A stretch of 64,000 nt of DNA from assembly GCA_907163375.1 (NCBI GenBank), contig CAJQUW010001706.1:1-64000 (forward strand). The letters are read 5' to 3'. Below, piece after piece: positions 1 through 12,511 of the stretch; position 1 is the stretch's first letter, and every line of letters starts with the position of its first letter. The position numbers and the translations under genes are program-made. The stretch comes from Prostheceraeus crozeri. Lineage: Eukaryota > Platyhelminthes > Polycladida > Euryleptidae. Under the pieces are notes generated by a model, which was not told the origin of the DNA, ran no database searches, and saw only the letters and a program-made list of their open reading frames with translations.

Positions 1-999
1 AATCAATAAGACTTTCCAGTAAAAATCAAATGTTATTGAGACTTTCCATAGACATTTTCAACAACTCCATTCTAAGAGCAATTATCATGATCATTCTAAT
101 AAGCACCATCATGGCAATAATATGAATATTATTTGATATACAATGATGAATAATTTTTACATGATTTTTTTACAGGAAAAGTAATCGCTGAAATTCAGCA
201 CTTGATTGATATCAATGTCAAATGATATAAATTCTATTTTCTTGGAAGGCATATTTGTATGTAAGGCACATTCGTTTTGTATGTGACAGTTTCAGTTTTA
301 AGACACTGCCAATTGAACATTCTCACTCATACGGGCCTGATCGACTGGACACGAAAGTAAAACGATCAATTTTATTAAGGATAAATTATAAATTGTCATA
401 CCAAATTGAGTTCACCTTTGTCTTTTAGTTATACTTCCATTTCATTACCGGAATTTTTTCTTGAAAGTATGAGAGTTCCTCACTTTCACACAGTTGCTGT
501 CAAGATCATATCAGGAGGATGAAACGTTAATTGCCTCTAGCAACAAGCCTAGTCAATTTCAGAAAACGAAATTAAGTAGTAAGTGCTTCGGGCGAAATAT
601 GGATGACACCAAAATTATTCAGATTAAATGCGGGTAACATTTTACTTAATAAAGAAAATAAAATTGACAGAAACTTACAAATTAAAAAATCTGATTGAGA
701 AGGGCGGCTCGCCGAAGCATATTTTGGAAGAGTAAAAACAAATTATCTGTGCGTCGAAAGATAAATTAATTCTATTATCTTCAATCAAAATATTATCTAA
801 ATCTTTCTTTGCAAGTTCAATTAATATTACTAAAATATATAATATATGCTACCTCATATACATATTCATATATATGTTGTGAACTATATAAATATGATAA
901 AATATGTAAAATATTTCTTCTGTATAGTTTTCATAATTATAGACTAGGCTACTGCTTTTGGTTGTCGACTTTTCAAATACATGGCATTATGGTCCGCCT
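1..999. other. AT-rich stretch without recognisable gene
   Basis: No open frame of interest, no RNA gene and no terminal repeats were recognised here. The short open frame near 809-1105 overlaps the start of the LINE fragment that follows in another frame and is not taken as a gene. Confidence 0.5.
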
Positions 1000-2035
1000 T
1001 GCGCAGAACAGGTTTCCTTCCGCATGTGGTAAAGCTGATGAGAGCGCTGTACGAAGACCAACAATCAATGGTCAGGCTGGAATGTGGAACTACAGAAGGG
1101 TTTGAGATCGAGAAAGGCGTCCGGTAGGGCTGTATTCTTTCGCCTGCATTTTTCAACATCTAGACGGAAAGATTTATGCAAGAAGGGATGGATGAAGATC
1201 GAGCAGAAAGATATGATCCCTTGAGTGTAGGAGGAACACCGATACGTGATCTCTGTTTCGCAGTCGACGCAGCCGTAATCTCAAAGACATGGAACGGTTT
1301 GAACAGCTCGGTTGGAGACATGCAGAAGAGCGGTGCACAAGGTTTGAAGATAAATGAAAAAAGACTTAGGTGATGACTGTAGCAGACGAAGACATTAATA
1401 GAAGTAACTCGACGAGGATACAGGTGAATGGTGCAAGGCTCGAAGAGGTAGAACACTTCCAGTACCTCGGAGCACGAGTTGAGAACAATGGATAAAATGG
1501 GAAACAAATTAAGTGTCGGCTAGCGATGGGAATGAAAGGAATGGAATGAAGAATCTGTGGCAAGGACAAGATAAGAAGACAAAGCTTGAAGTACTGAAAG
1601 TTTGTGTTTTCCCGGTAGCTACGTATGCGTGCGAGACCTGGGTTCTTCGGAAAGCAGATGAGAAGAACATTGCAGCTTTCGAAAACAAATGCTATCGAAA
1701 AATTTTACGTGAACGGCGAACAAGTGAAAGTGTCCGAGAGGAACTAAGAGTGACGACTAACTGGTTCTTACAATGCGTAAAGAGACAGAAGCTCTCCTAA
1801 TTTAGACATTTATGGCGTCACCAAGGTCTCGAGAAGAGTGTGCTGGAAGCATACATCCCTGGTAGAAGGCAGAGAGGAAAGCCTCGGTATCGTTGGGAGA
1901 AGACCATCATCGACACGTTCGGATCAATTACAAAGGCGGGAAGAGCGGCGATGAACAGAAGAGGATTTCGTGAAGTCGTGCGAGCAGCCACGCTCTGACA
2001 AGAGTATGCTGAGACGACGATGACCATTAGTTGAC
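1000..2035 (+). mobile_element. 5'-truncated RTE-type LINE, C-terminal reverse transcriptase region, decayed
   Basis: Translating the plus strand in shifting frames gives the second half of an endonuclease/reverse-transcriptase polyprotein of the RTE-like LINE class. Around 1040-1130 is a GTTEGFEIEKGVR-type stretch that precedes the QGC box, here interrupted by a stop. The catalytic box near 1250 reads LCFAVDAAVIS where the family has FADDTALIS, so one catalytic aspartate is replaced. The longest clean part (1513-1800) carries the typical tail ACETWVLRKADEKNI, then a RRKLS/GLEK segment and a GRRQRGKPRYRW segment up to about 1990. Several stops and frame changes break it. The endonuclease and the fingers of the RT are missing, as expected of a 5'-truncated LINE. 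No poly-A tail or target duplication was identified. Confidence 0.8.
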
Positions 2036-3019
2036 AAATAAGTCAGTACTTCTGCTTTGCTAAATTTTCTCATGACGTCTTGCTTCTCACCGAGTAACGG
2101 TCGCGCTAGGTTAAGACTATCTTGAAAGAAGAGAAATCCTCAGCGAAATTGCTTCCTATCATAAATCTAATTTTATAAGAATTTCTTCATTTGATGCATC
2201 AAATATTCCATTCTGGATGTCAGTGAATTTGATTCTGATAATTGTTGTTTTCAGCACTTCCAAGAATATCTCATATGACATGCAATGTTTTCCTATTATA
2301 CTAGGAGAGAATGAAAGTTTCAAGAGTTATTTATTCCTCACTTCATCTGAGATGCATGTGACAAAATGCTTATGCGATGTAGTAACAAACTGAATATTGG
2401 CATTTCATTCAGCTCTTGAACAAAATGTGATTTGAAAAGTAGTCAGACAATGCAGTAAGTCAAGATTGAGCTAATCACAAAATAAGGACAGTATGTACAA
2501 ATAATGACTGAATGATTTATTTGCTTTGAGTGAAATAAGCACTGTTGTGTAGCGTGCAGGAGTGTAGCAAAATCAACATGTAATTTATTGTGTGAAAATG
2601 CAATTTAAATGACAAGAGTGATAATACAGAAGTTTTGTATTTACACAACATCGATGACTTACTTTCGAAAAGTACAATGTTTATCAGAACATCAAGTGAA
2701 AATGGAGCTAAAATAGTCCCAATACAAATAGAGTTACAGTAATCATAATTATTGCAATTATCATTATGACCTAGACAGCTGATATACTTAGGTTTACAAC
2801 ATAGTTTTCATGCAGAGTGTCCGAGAAGTCACTTTTGACAAAAAGCAAATGTGAATTAACATAGAAGTAGATGGAATCTAATGTTGACATTTATCATTTC
2901 GCATAGGAAGACAATTTATCATCAAGAACATCAGCTTCTTATGTCTGAAGACCGATTAGCAAAAACCTTATAGAGAATAGCAGTACCACGAGTAGGTGTG
3001 ACAATCTCATCACAACCGT
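2036..3019. other. Non-coding stretch, nothing recognised
   Basis: AT-rich sequence without coding signal or terminal repeats that I can support. Confidence 0.4.
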
Positions 3020-3560
3020 TCAACCCACAGAATTGGATTGTTTAAGCGTATCACTTTGTTGGAAGTGCAAACTGATTCAAAAATATGGCACATGCAGGAA
3101 CTTACTGAGTGGGCAAAAAGAAATTTTCAATGCCTTACAGAGACAGGAAACTTAGGAAACATTGTCGTGCGTCGCTTGCGGATTACTGAGAATTCCTTCA
3201 AAATGCTCCGATCGCCACGATTCCTTCAGATTCGAAGAATTCAAATCATTGCTCAAAAGATTTCTCGATAATGTTTCTCCTTCCGATCATTATTAAAAAG
3301 TTGGCAGTCGCACGAAAAAACATTCATAAACTTCTCTGTAGAACTTGACACCGTCTGCGTCTCTTTGCTCCGCTTGATTATGTGATCCGCTTGATAACAG
3401 TAACTGAAACTTTGCACAATTTGGCGTGTTTTAATGTTGTTGAACTATATCCCCATTGTTCAATTGCTATGGTACTATGTCAGCAGATTGTGCAAATTTC
3501 ATTTGCGTTGCATGTTCCAATCCTTCCATTCTGGTCAAATGGAAGAAGGGACGACCTGTC
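3020..3560 (-). repeat. Dispersed repeat family 1, copy at 3 kb
   Basis: This block matches 63490-64000 in the same orientation nearly end to end, with small indels. The shared text includes GTGCAAACTGATTC, GGCACATGCAGGAACTTA and CTTCAGATTCGAAGAATTCA. It matches 29593-30115 and 61130-61560 in the opposite orientation, so the family's sense strand (by the ORF in the 61-kb copy) is minus here. The class is unknown: no terminal inverted repeat, no poly-A and no recognised domain. Confidence 0.75.
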
Positions 3561-3636
3561 TAATTCTATGGGTCAACCGTTCCTGGAGTCCCCTCTGATT
3601 TCTAATCATGGAGCAAGCATATAGAAGGTAGAGTAT

Positions 3637-3770
3637 CCAGTGTTGGAAGTGGGTCAACGAAACTTGACCCATGACCCACCTGACCCACCGACTTTTCACG
3701 AAAACATGACCGACCCACCTGACCAACGACCCACCCGCTTCACCCCCTTCGACCTGCTTACCCATATGCT
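3637..3770 (+). repeat. GTGGGTCA-rich short repeat, copy 1
   Basis: This starts with CAGTGTTGGAAGTGGGTCAA, followed by many GACCCACC/GACCCATG words on alternating strands. A second, partial copy starts at 5288. The CAGTGTTGGAAG start resembles the termini of hAT-type elements, but no inverted partner end was found, so the class is open. Confidence 0.5.
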
Positions 3771-5284
3771 GCAAGGTTGAATGATGTGAGTGCAATTTCC
3801 CTTTCTGGCATCATCTTTAGTTTCATTTTCATTCAAGATTCTAGGTGTATCTAGATAGAGGCCTCGTAGTATCAAAATTAGTGTTAAGATTTGTTATGAA
3901 GATTCAAGTGTATCAGATCTCTTGTCACATGATAAATAGACATGTAACCTCATCAAAATTATCTTATAATCAAAGTTCATGTACCACAAATGCCTAAAGT
4001 TCTAATAAAATTTAAACGACTTTGTTTCTCGTTATAATTCTTTACTATCCTTTTTAGTGCTACCTATTTAACTCGTAGAGAGATGACTAGTTAAGTTGAG
4101 GGCCCTACAGACTGAATTTCAAATGTTGCATTTCTTAATCAAATTAAGTTAAAAAATAAGATTTCAGTAGGCCTAAATCATTTATTCGTGCATTTATTAT
4201 GTTAGATACTGCATGTGTGAAAATTATCCCACAAAATTCGTCAAACTAATATTTTGTTGCTTCTGATGGCAATCGATTCAAATTTCATTAACTTTCGCTA
4301 ACTATTAAGTAGAAAGTTGTATATTTGATGTAAGAATGACATTCATTGAAAAGCAAATGGAGTAACGCGTGAATGTTATTATAATATTATTATAATTCAA
4401 ACTTCAATACATATAGATGAACTGATATATTTCAGTGGCGCTACATGTACGAGTACGTTGTGATAACAATCTCTAATGACATCATGTAAATATTCCTATT
4501 TTAATTGCCGATACCAAATCAAATATCAAAACGAAACTTTTCATTGATACGAAGTGTCAAAAAAATATCTCCTCACAGAGCTCTGCCGTAATAAGTCTGT
4601 GTGAAAGGGATAAGTCTATATCAATGACCGTCGTATGAATCGTATTTCAGATTATCATGCATCGAATGAGAAATGAGATGCATGGAACATGTATGATGCG
4701 AAAGTAGATTGAACGGCTAAATGCTTTAGATGTGAAGCATGTATATTATGAAAGATATTTTGATCAATTACATATTTCGAAAATATTTAGGCTCTGATCA
4801 ATCTTTACCAGAGATTTACCATTACAATCTCTACCAGAGGATATTTTCTACGGAAGACCAACAAAATCAAACGAAACAAACAAAACGAAGGTCACATTAC
4901 AAGAAAATTTTCAAGATGAATAAAGCCTCTGAATACCTGACTTCTTCAGTACTTCAGTAGCTGTATCTCTGAAATCAAGGTCACACATCATGTGGTATCG
5001 TCAGACATAGCGACAGAGAATCGAGCAGACACAATTGTACTCAAACAACTTCTCTCCACCAACCAACATCTCTCAGTAGATAGCAGCAATTGTTTTCGAG
5101 CCTTTTATTTGTGTGAATTCCGCCCCCTTTCGAAACTGCATGAGGCACGTGAAAGTTAATAGTGTTGCATATTTTGACTGTGTGCATCCATCACACCTTT
5201 TAATGACACTGACTCAATCATTTTTCATGAATGATAATACGAATAAATGAAGTTTACTATATTTGAGATTGTCAAATCTATCGT
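3771..5284. other. Non-coding stretch, nothing recognised
   Basis: AT-rich, with one 73-codon open frame at 4739-4960 of low-complexity composition (NQTKQTKRR) that has no recognisable domain. I see no support for a gene. Confidence 0.4.
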
Positions 5285-5390
5285 GGGTCAAACTGGTTGG
5301 AAGTGGGTCAACGAAATCTGATCCACGACCCACCTGACCAACAGCATATGTGACCCACGACCCACGTGACCCGCGCGATTTTGTGTTGGG
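5285..5390 (+). repeat. GTGGGTCA-rich short repeat, copy 2
   Basis: It shares GTTGGAAGTGGGTCAACGAAA-type text with the copy at 3637 and continues with GACCCACGTGACCC words. It runs directly into the repeat at 5405. Confidence 0.5.
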
Positions 5391-5404
5391 AAAATGTCGG
5401 GACA

Positions 5405-6545
5405 CAATGAAGATTTTCATATCAAAAGATTCAGCTTTTTTGCGGAGATTACGTTCCTGCGGTCTAAAAAATTATTTGATCAATTTTTCAAAAGCTTAAT
5501 TTTTTGCAAATTATTCCTGTGTTTATATACTACCGACTTGAAACCTTAGACTTCAATATCTAAGTAGCATGAAACTTCTAGGATATCGAAAAGAATGAAA
5601 ATATAATTACAAGTATCTGAATTAAATTGAGATTAAGCTGATTATGAAGGAAATCTGATGAACCGCATTATAATGCAAGTCTTTAACAAAAATTTAGATC
5701 TTCATCTGCTTCTTGGCTGAAATTTCAAGTTTGCTAACTTCACACAGCTCTTTTCCACCAGGCTAAATGGATCTGCTATGTGAAGCTTCTTGTGCAAATT
5801 ATTAACTTCTTCCTCTGGTCTGTTCATAGAAATTAATAATACCATAGAAAGTACTAGAATGGAAATTGCATGAAAATTATGGCACACTGCGGGGGAACTT
5901 AGTTGGGGCAGAAAGCAAGTTTTGGCTTTCTTGTACTATGGTTGGCATTTTAAATTATCAAACTCCTTCCTTTGGTCTGTTGATATCACCGAGTGAAATT
6001 GAGTTATAAATGGTTATAAATCATATTACCCTATGCAGTTAAAATTCAGCTATTCACATTCGATTGTGGATTGATGAAATTTTTATAGCTATATAATTTC
6101 ATGATTCACCAAATTTAGCTTCGTTTAGTATCTGAATAGTTGATCCATTTACATTCCTTAGTTTATTATGATAATATTGTCTTTGATTGCGATTTCTTAC
6201 TTTTTCAGTGCCGACAGTTTAAGTGACATGATCAGGCTACAGAAAGTGCTCCTATTGATAAGGCTGAGTATTATTTAAAGTAAGGCAATTCCATCGAAGC
6301 TGATTTAATGAACATTGCCATTCCAAAAAGTTGTAATGACACCGAAGATTTGTAAAATACTATTCTTCCTTATGCATTGCTATCATGATCAGTCAATTCC
6401 GCGGTAATTTCTTTACAACTGCAACAATTCACATATCTCACATTTGACACTGGTTCTCAACTCGAGTTCATTTGTTAAAGTCAAAACTGCATACACATTG
6501 GGGTTTTAAATAATAATGAGTCGCTATTCTACCTAATATGATTAT
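5405..6545 (+). repeat. Dispersed repeat family 2, diverged copy C
   Basis: Collinear with 12545-13330 and with the reverse complement of 37860-38620. Shared anchors are ATTTTCATATxAAAAGATTCAG, a TATATTACCGAC-like site near 5527, ATTCCGCGGTAATT near 6400 and GAGTTCATTTGTTAAA near 6462. It is clearly older than the other copies, with many substitutions and indels. No coding capacity is visible. Confidence 0.7.
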
Positions 6546-8444
6546 TCCAGTGTTTTTTAAGGTGTTCGACAGGTCACATTCTGCACCGTGGATTTTGAAC
6601 GTTCATCCGTTGCATGTAGTGAGCCATAGCCAACACTATCAGTGCCCAGCATACATCTCAAGATAGCTCATTAACATGCAGAATCGCTAGTGAAATTCAC
6701 TGCTAAATGCTGAATGTTGTACTGCATTCATGACTTCTGCTTTTGCTTGTAAATCGTGTTAGGCATATACTAATGGAAGTCGATCTTGAGACGATTGGAT
6801 TGTGACCCGTGGTAATGATCAGATGACCCATAGAAAAAACCTTAAACAACCCTGCTTATTCTACCCTGCTACCTTTACTCCATATTCTACCAACCGGATA
6901 AAACTCGCAGCAGACACATACATTCGTACTGGAAGTTGTGAGCACAGAAATTATAGAAGCCGCTAGTTACAAACATGTTTCTTCATTTCTTTGATGTGTT
7001 ATAGTTTTTTTAACAAGTGCAAATTATCCATCTTTATTGCACTTTTCGAGATCAACATGTCTATGCACGGGCCCAAAAGGCAAAGGCATTGGCTGTTGAT
7101 CGAGAATAATGCATATAAGATGCCAGATATCTTTGCACGAGTTACGTAAGAAATTTTTATTTCACAGGATCCTCAGAATCCGTGACCATCAGAATTTTAT
7201 TGCTGTCAAAATCTTCCTCTATTTGTTAACCAATTGTAGATATCAGCGGTATTTTTGAGATTTGCATGTAGAATTCACCGTTGGAGGATGAAAGACTTTC
7301 TATGTGCCAGGGATGAGGAGTCGGAGTCCTATCATTTTTGCTGGAGTCGGAGTCTCCGGACTCCGGCCCATAATTAGACCCGAAATATAATACAAGCAAA
7401 TTATTTATTCTCGTGCGTAGCTGCTGTCACTATCTTGATGTCAACTTTCTCCGTTAAACAAAAGTACAGAGACAGCAGTGTATACAAAGCTTATGATAGT
7501 TGAGGGAATGAACCGTGATGGTGAAAAATGGATTGTCTTTTCACTCGGTGATTTAGTAGAGAAGACGAGCCTTCCTAGCCTCGATCACATATACGCGCCA
7601 AAGGTCACATCAGAGACAAAATTTATATACTAGTTTGTCTGAAAACATTACTTCTTACCCTCACGTTAATCGCGTATGTGATGGCTCCTCCAAAGCGCAT
7701 ATTAAAATCGACAGTGTACTCATATTTTTTGGAGAAGGATGGGGATTTTCGTGCCTGGTAGAGACTGGAGAAAAGCCGTGTGAAGCACAGAAGATGGGAG
7801 GAGCCGAGTCGTATGCATCCACCTGAAAGCGACATTTGATGAACTTTCATCGAAAATGACTGATAATTGATGTAGTAATGATCCCTAAAAATAGGTTCAG
7901 GTGGCCTACAATGATCTATGATGTAGTTAGGTTACCAGTTGATTTTTCAAAAAAACCCGGCTTTATATATTGGCCACCCGGGGTTGGAGTCGGAGTCCTA
8001 TCAAAATGAGCGCAATAATAGTCATTTACGCAACTAGTGCATGATTGCCTCTATATAGCATTCCACACGTTAGACACCTTAAATGCCTGAGCCCGTAAAG
8101 GTGAGGGCCATTTAAATCTAACGAGTTCGAATGCTATGATGAATTGTCTACTACATGAAATTTTGTCAGAAAAGCTACTTTTATTTAAAGTAAATTTTTG
8201 GCATCAAAATCATAGGTTAGACAAATGAAACAAATATCACTGTATAGACAAGAGAAAATACTTTCAGAAAAGTATTTGGACTCATCCTAAAAACAATTAT
8301 ACGCGTAATTCGATACATAATCATAACTAATGTTACATTGCCCCATTCATTTGTTAAGAAGTTGGCAACATAATCATGATTTTCATTCAAATTCAGCTCA
8401 TACCAATCTAATGCACAAGCGTGAAAAGCAGCTGACAACCGAAG
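6546..8444. other. Non-coding stretch with two GGAGTCGGAGTC blocks
   Basis: No gene recognised. At 7303-7376 a block beginning CAGGGATGAGGAGTCGGAG contains GGAGTCGGAGTC twice and then CTCCGGACTCCGG. A second block, GGTTGGAGTCGGAGTCCTATCA, is at 7983-8004. The start resembles a hAT-like terminus, but no matching inverted end was found. Confidence 0.4.
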
Positions 8445-8975
8445 AATTGTGTGCTAGGCTGCATTTCCAGAACCCTCCGACGTTGGCAAAGAGAATTTGG
8501 TGTTAAGAAATGCAAAAATGGTATTTGATCTTGACGGAAAAGAATCACGACATCTCGAAGCAACCGACGTCTAATCAGACTTGTTGCAATTCACAAATTA
8601 TCGTCTGCAAGACAGCTTCTGTGTCTGTGGAGGCAAAAGGTTTAACAGGGTGGACTGTATATTGACGCTTGTGTAATTTAATCTATCAGAAAGATAATGG
8701 ACCAGCTCACACAGCGAGTGCAGTAGCGTTTTTTAAGTAGCAGTGTTAGATATGATAAGTGCCCTGATTTGAATCCCATAGAGCATGTTTGGAATTTCCT
8801 CGGTTGGAAAAGCAATATTGTCGTCGTTCCACTTCCGTAAAAACAATAAAGGAACTGAAACATTGGTCCTGGCCAAATGGCAATTGATGCCACGATCTTT
8901 TAATGACTCATTGATACTATGCATGAATGATCGCAGCTCGTTGAGTTATCACCCGATACTGATTGCTTATTGACT
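8445..8975 (+). mobile_element. Tc1-like transposase relic (3' half)
   Basis: In broken frames the plus strand shows RTLRRWQREFGV near 8467-8500 (DNA-binding region) and DNGPAHTASAVAFF near 8696-8735, the classical Tc1 box around the second catalytic aspartate. A LNPIEHVWNFL-type box follows near 8770-8805, and the end matches the family's LIDTMHE..Q tail near 8910. Several stops and frame changes separate these pieces, and the central catalytic region is mostly lost. No terminal repeats were identified. It is a dead Tc1/mariner-superfamily copy. Confidence 0.75.
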
Positions 8976-10093
8976 TTCATATACATTTTTACAATAAATA
9001 CATTAGTTCTCACAAAATGCTCTCGTATCGAGGAAGAAACAGAATAGACTATCATAAGATAGAAAAGAGGGGTAAATTAAATTTCACAAGTTAATATACC
9101 CGTATGTAACGTTAATTTTGCTAAAGAGTGTATATGCACGGGGGCAAATGAAGACTGTTTATTGCACTTCTTGAAGTTTATGCACTCTTTGGAAAGCATT
9201 CAATCGCTCAATTTGAAATTTAAATTCCACTCTTCAAATACTAGATTCTTTCAGAATCTCCTGGTAGGTCATAGATGATCATATTTAAGTGACATTTATC
9301 TTTTGCCTTGAAATATTTGAATAAGGCTCAGATATGAGATCAAGAAACGTGACTTGTAGAGTGCACCTGTCGCCTGATAAGTCAGAGATTCTGACTCTTT
9401 CAACAAAATGATAAGAACTGAGAGGTTTGCAATTTCCGAGTCAAAGCTGTATTTGCTCTCATCTTGTGAGTTGTCCGCTTTGTGCTGAACAGTACTCAAG
9501 ACTCGCAATGGAATTCACAAATACCCACTAACCCTTGCATGCATTTCGAGCAGCCAAGCATTTTGCGTAGAGAGAGATAGAGAAAAAAGTGTTGGATTAC
9601 TTGAAAAGTTTTGTTTGTCTACTGAGATGCATTACTAATACTCTAGGTCAGATCACTCAAACAATAAAAGCGCAGGCTAAGTCAGCGTCACGTCATCACA
9701 GCTATTCGTTGACTTCCTTCGTGTCTGATAATGGGACGCTCTACCAACCGAGCATGTCGTATTCGCTGTCTCCCCTTCGAGAAAGCTATCAACCATCAGT
9801 TACTGTCAAACAATAAGTCGAATTCAATTGGCTATTAAGAGAGTGAAAGGGAGTCACCAACCGAAGATTTCAACTTTTGCTGACTTAATGATCAATTTGC
9901 TTATCCGGCAATGATCGGGCTTTGTTAATACAGCAGATGACACCAGATGTGTTTCATGAAATAGTTAGCATTAATAAGAGTGCAATTTTAAAAAATTGTA
10001 TTCATAAAAAAATATTTAAAAAATAAGATTGGTATTTGGCATGTTCAAAACAATGTTTCAGATCGTCTCTCCTTTGTATTTCCATCAGAGGTA
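8976..10093. other. Non-coding stretch, nothing recognised
   Basis: No domain, terminal repeat or RNA gene recognised. The 75-codon frame at 9589-9816 has no features that would support it. Confidence 0.4.
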
Positions 10094-11099
10094 CAGGGTG
10101 CGGCATAAAACAATTCTGACTAAATTTTAAAGTAGCATAACTTTCTACTTATCCAGCAGAATTTAACAAACAAGGTCTCATTTTGAAGACAATACACATC
10201 TTTATTGCCATAATAAACATTGCAATGATTACATTTGAGGATGAGAGTGTAATGCACATGTAATGCAAAAGAACTCAAAAGTCAAGAAACTATATGAACT
10301 GAATGGAAAAGCAAGCCTACTTCCAATTCTACACTAAAGCGATGGTCATCATGGCGAAGTCTTTCTGTTCAATTGGGTGATGACTGGATCAACCTTCGGC
10401 AAAAACGCCTTGTAACCGAATGCCAAAATTTTTGTATTTTCCTGTTTTACTTCTTCCGAAGTCTCCACATCTCTTCCAAGTTAAACCCCAAATATTTTCA
10501 TTTAAAAAATGTTGTCACATTTACTTTTGACCATTAAACTGCATTCAGTGGGGTCATGATCAATCATTGAGCATTACATCGCGGGATCTCTGCATCTCTT
10601 GAACAATTTTATAAGGGGTAAGTGCGGATACAAGTGATGTAGACATTTTATGCATCGTATAATTAACTCTTTCTCTCCACTAAGTTGTGACATAATTCAG
10701 TGACAAAAGTAACTGTAATTACTTCTCATTCTAAACTTGAAATTCTATTTTTATAGATAGCTTATAGATGATAAATACCTAGATTACTCTGACCGAGCAG
10801 ACTATCAGATGCCGGGTTGGCATCGCTGGTCACAGCAGTTCTTCTATTTGTCTCTCGATCGTGGTGTTCTTCTCCATGTTGGTCAAACGTTTTCCCATCT
10901 TCACACCTTGATAATGATATTCAAGTTATATTGCTTTCTAGTGAAAGTTCTAATTACTAGTGCAATAATTGGAATGTTAATTATGGCAATAAAGATGTAT
11001 ATTGTCTTCAGAATGAGACCTTATTTGTCAATTTCTGCTGGATACTTAGAAAGCTATGCCATTTAAAAATTTAATCACGTTTTTTATGCCGCACCCCTG
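10094..11099. mobile_element. DNA transposon with about 130-bp terminal inverted repeats, superfamily undetermined
   Basis: The left end CAGGGTGCGGCATAAAACAA and the right end (reverse complement CAGGGGTGCGGCATAAAAAA) are the outer parts of inverted arms. The arms can be followed for about 130 bp, through shared TATCCAGCAGAA, AAGGTCTCATT and ATCTTTATTGCCATAAT. The element is 1006 bp long. The interior shows no transposase domain that I recognise, so it is likely nonautonomous. The flanks (ggta on the left, caca on the right) show no clear target duplication. Arm similarity is roughly 85 percent by eye, so it is not recent. Confidence 0.75.
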
Positions 11100-12511
11100 C
11101 ACAACATTTAGAAAATTTTAAAATACAAGAACGCTTCATGTCACGGACACTTCAAGATTAGACCCTTGAAGTTGATATTGGCATTAAACGAATACCCTCC
11201 GCATTACTACCAACCACCCTTGATGATATGATGTACAGTGCAGAATTTGTAGATGCCCAAATTTTGTAAATGTGGAATGCAGTGCTTACTAGTAGACGAC
11301 ATACTTTGATAGTTATCTGAAGAGATTTCTGTCGTCTTAGAGGGGAGTTTCGAGCGTCTCTGCTTCGCATCGTAATAACATGACCGAGAGAACTTGCTTC
11401 TACTTGCTGTAGAACGAATTGTGAACAGAATCATCCTCAGAAATCATTGCCTTGATAGTAAGCAAGCGGTACGATTTTAAGCCGGAGGGTGCAGAAAGTT
11501 TGAGTCTTGCGGCACAAATATTCATGTTTATACCGTAGCCACACTGCCTACACATTTGTCAACGGAAACTATATTTTTTTGCATCAGGCATTACCACTTT
11601 TTAAATAAACGTCTCGTTAAGGACAAAAACGATCTATCAAAGGTGTCCCTCAGAAGTATATAGAAGATAAAATGAGGCAGGACGGAGGAAGGGAATATTG
11701 GGAGATAGGATTAGCTAAGTCAAAAGTTGTAGCGACAGAAAATGCCAACTTTGCATTAAGGAAAAAAGGAAAAAAGGAGGCATCTGAACTACTATGGTGA
11801 ATACTTCCAATAAAAGGATGATGTAAAATAGCGAAATAATTGGATTAAGTGATGCAATTATTTACTGTCTCTGCATTAGGCTAATTAATGCTTTTAAGCT
11901 TATCAATGCAGGTGAAACGCAATTTTTCTAATTTCAAGCTATCAAATTTTAGTCTTATTTAATATAATGTTTTGCAATAAAAATAAAATATTTCCATGAA
12001 TATGGAACAGAATGAGAATGTTTTAATATCTCAAATTTGCTGAAGAAATGTAAGAATGTCACGTCCTTCCAAAGATAAGTTATATGAAAAAGTAATCACT
12101 TGTTGGTTTACAAGCACATTTTAAGAAGAGAATACGCATATAAATTGAAGCATGCATATCTAGAAATTAGACTTTTTGATCCCATCTACCTCGGCGAAGA
12201 GGGTATTCTTCGTTGAGCATGCGGTGGAAGATGTCGGCACATCTCAAAAATACATGTAGGATGAGATGGTTTTCAGGAGTGCCTCAGTAAAGTATAATGA
12301 AGATAACTGGACTGGCTCCGTTAACTTCACAGACGAAATTATCAATTTGCGTCAAGAGATCTTTGAAATCCTTAATCTTATTTAATAGTGCATGTCGAAG
12401 TCAGTTTTTTTCAAAAATTGTCTTAAACTATTTCATCCAATGAGCCCAAACAGGATATAGGCATCCAATCCTTTATTTGCTACAAATTAGTATAGCACAC
12501 AGAGTAAGTAT
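11100..12511. other. Non-coding stretch, nothing recognised
   Basis: AT-rich, no supportable gene or repeat end. Confidence 0.4.
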
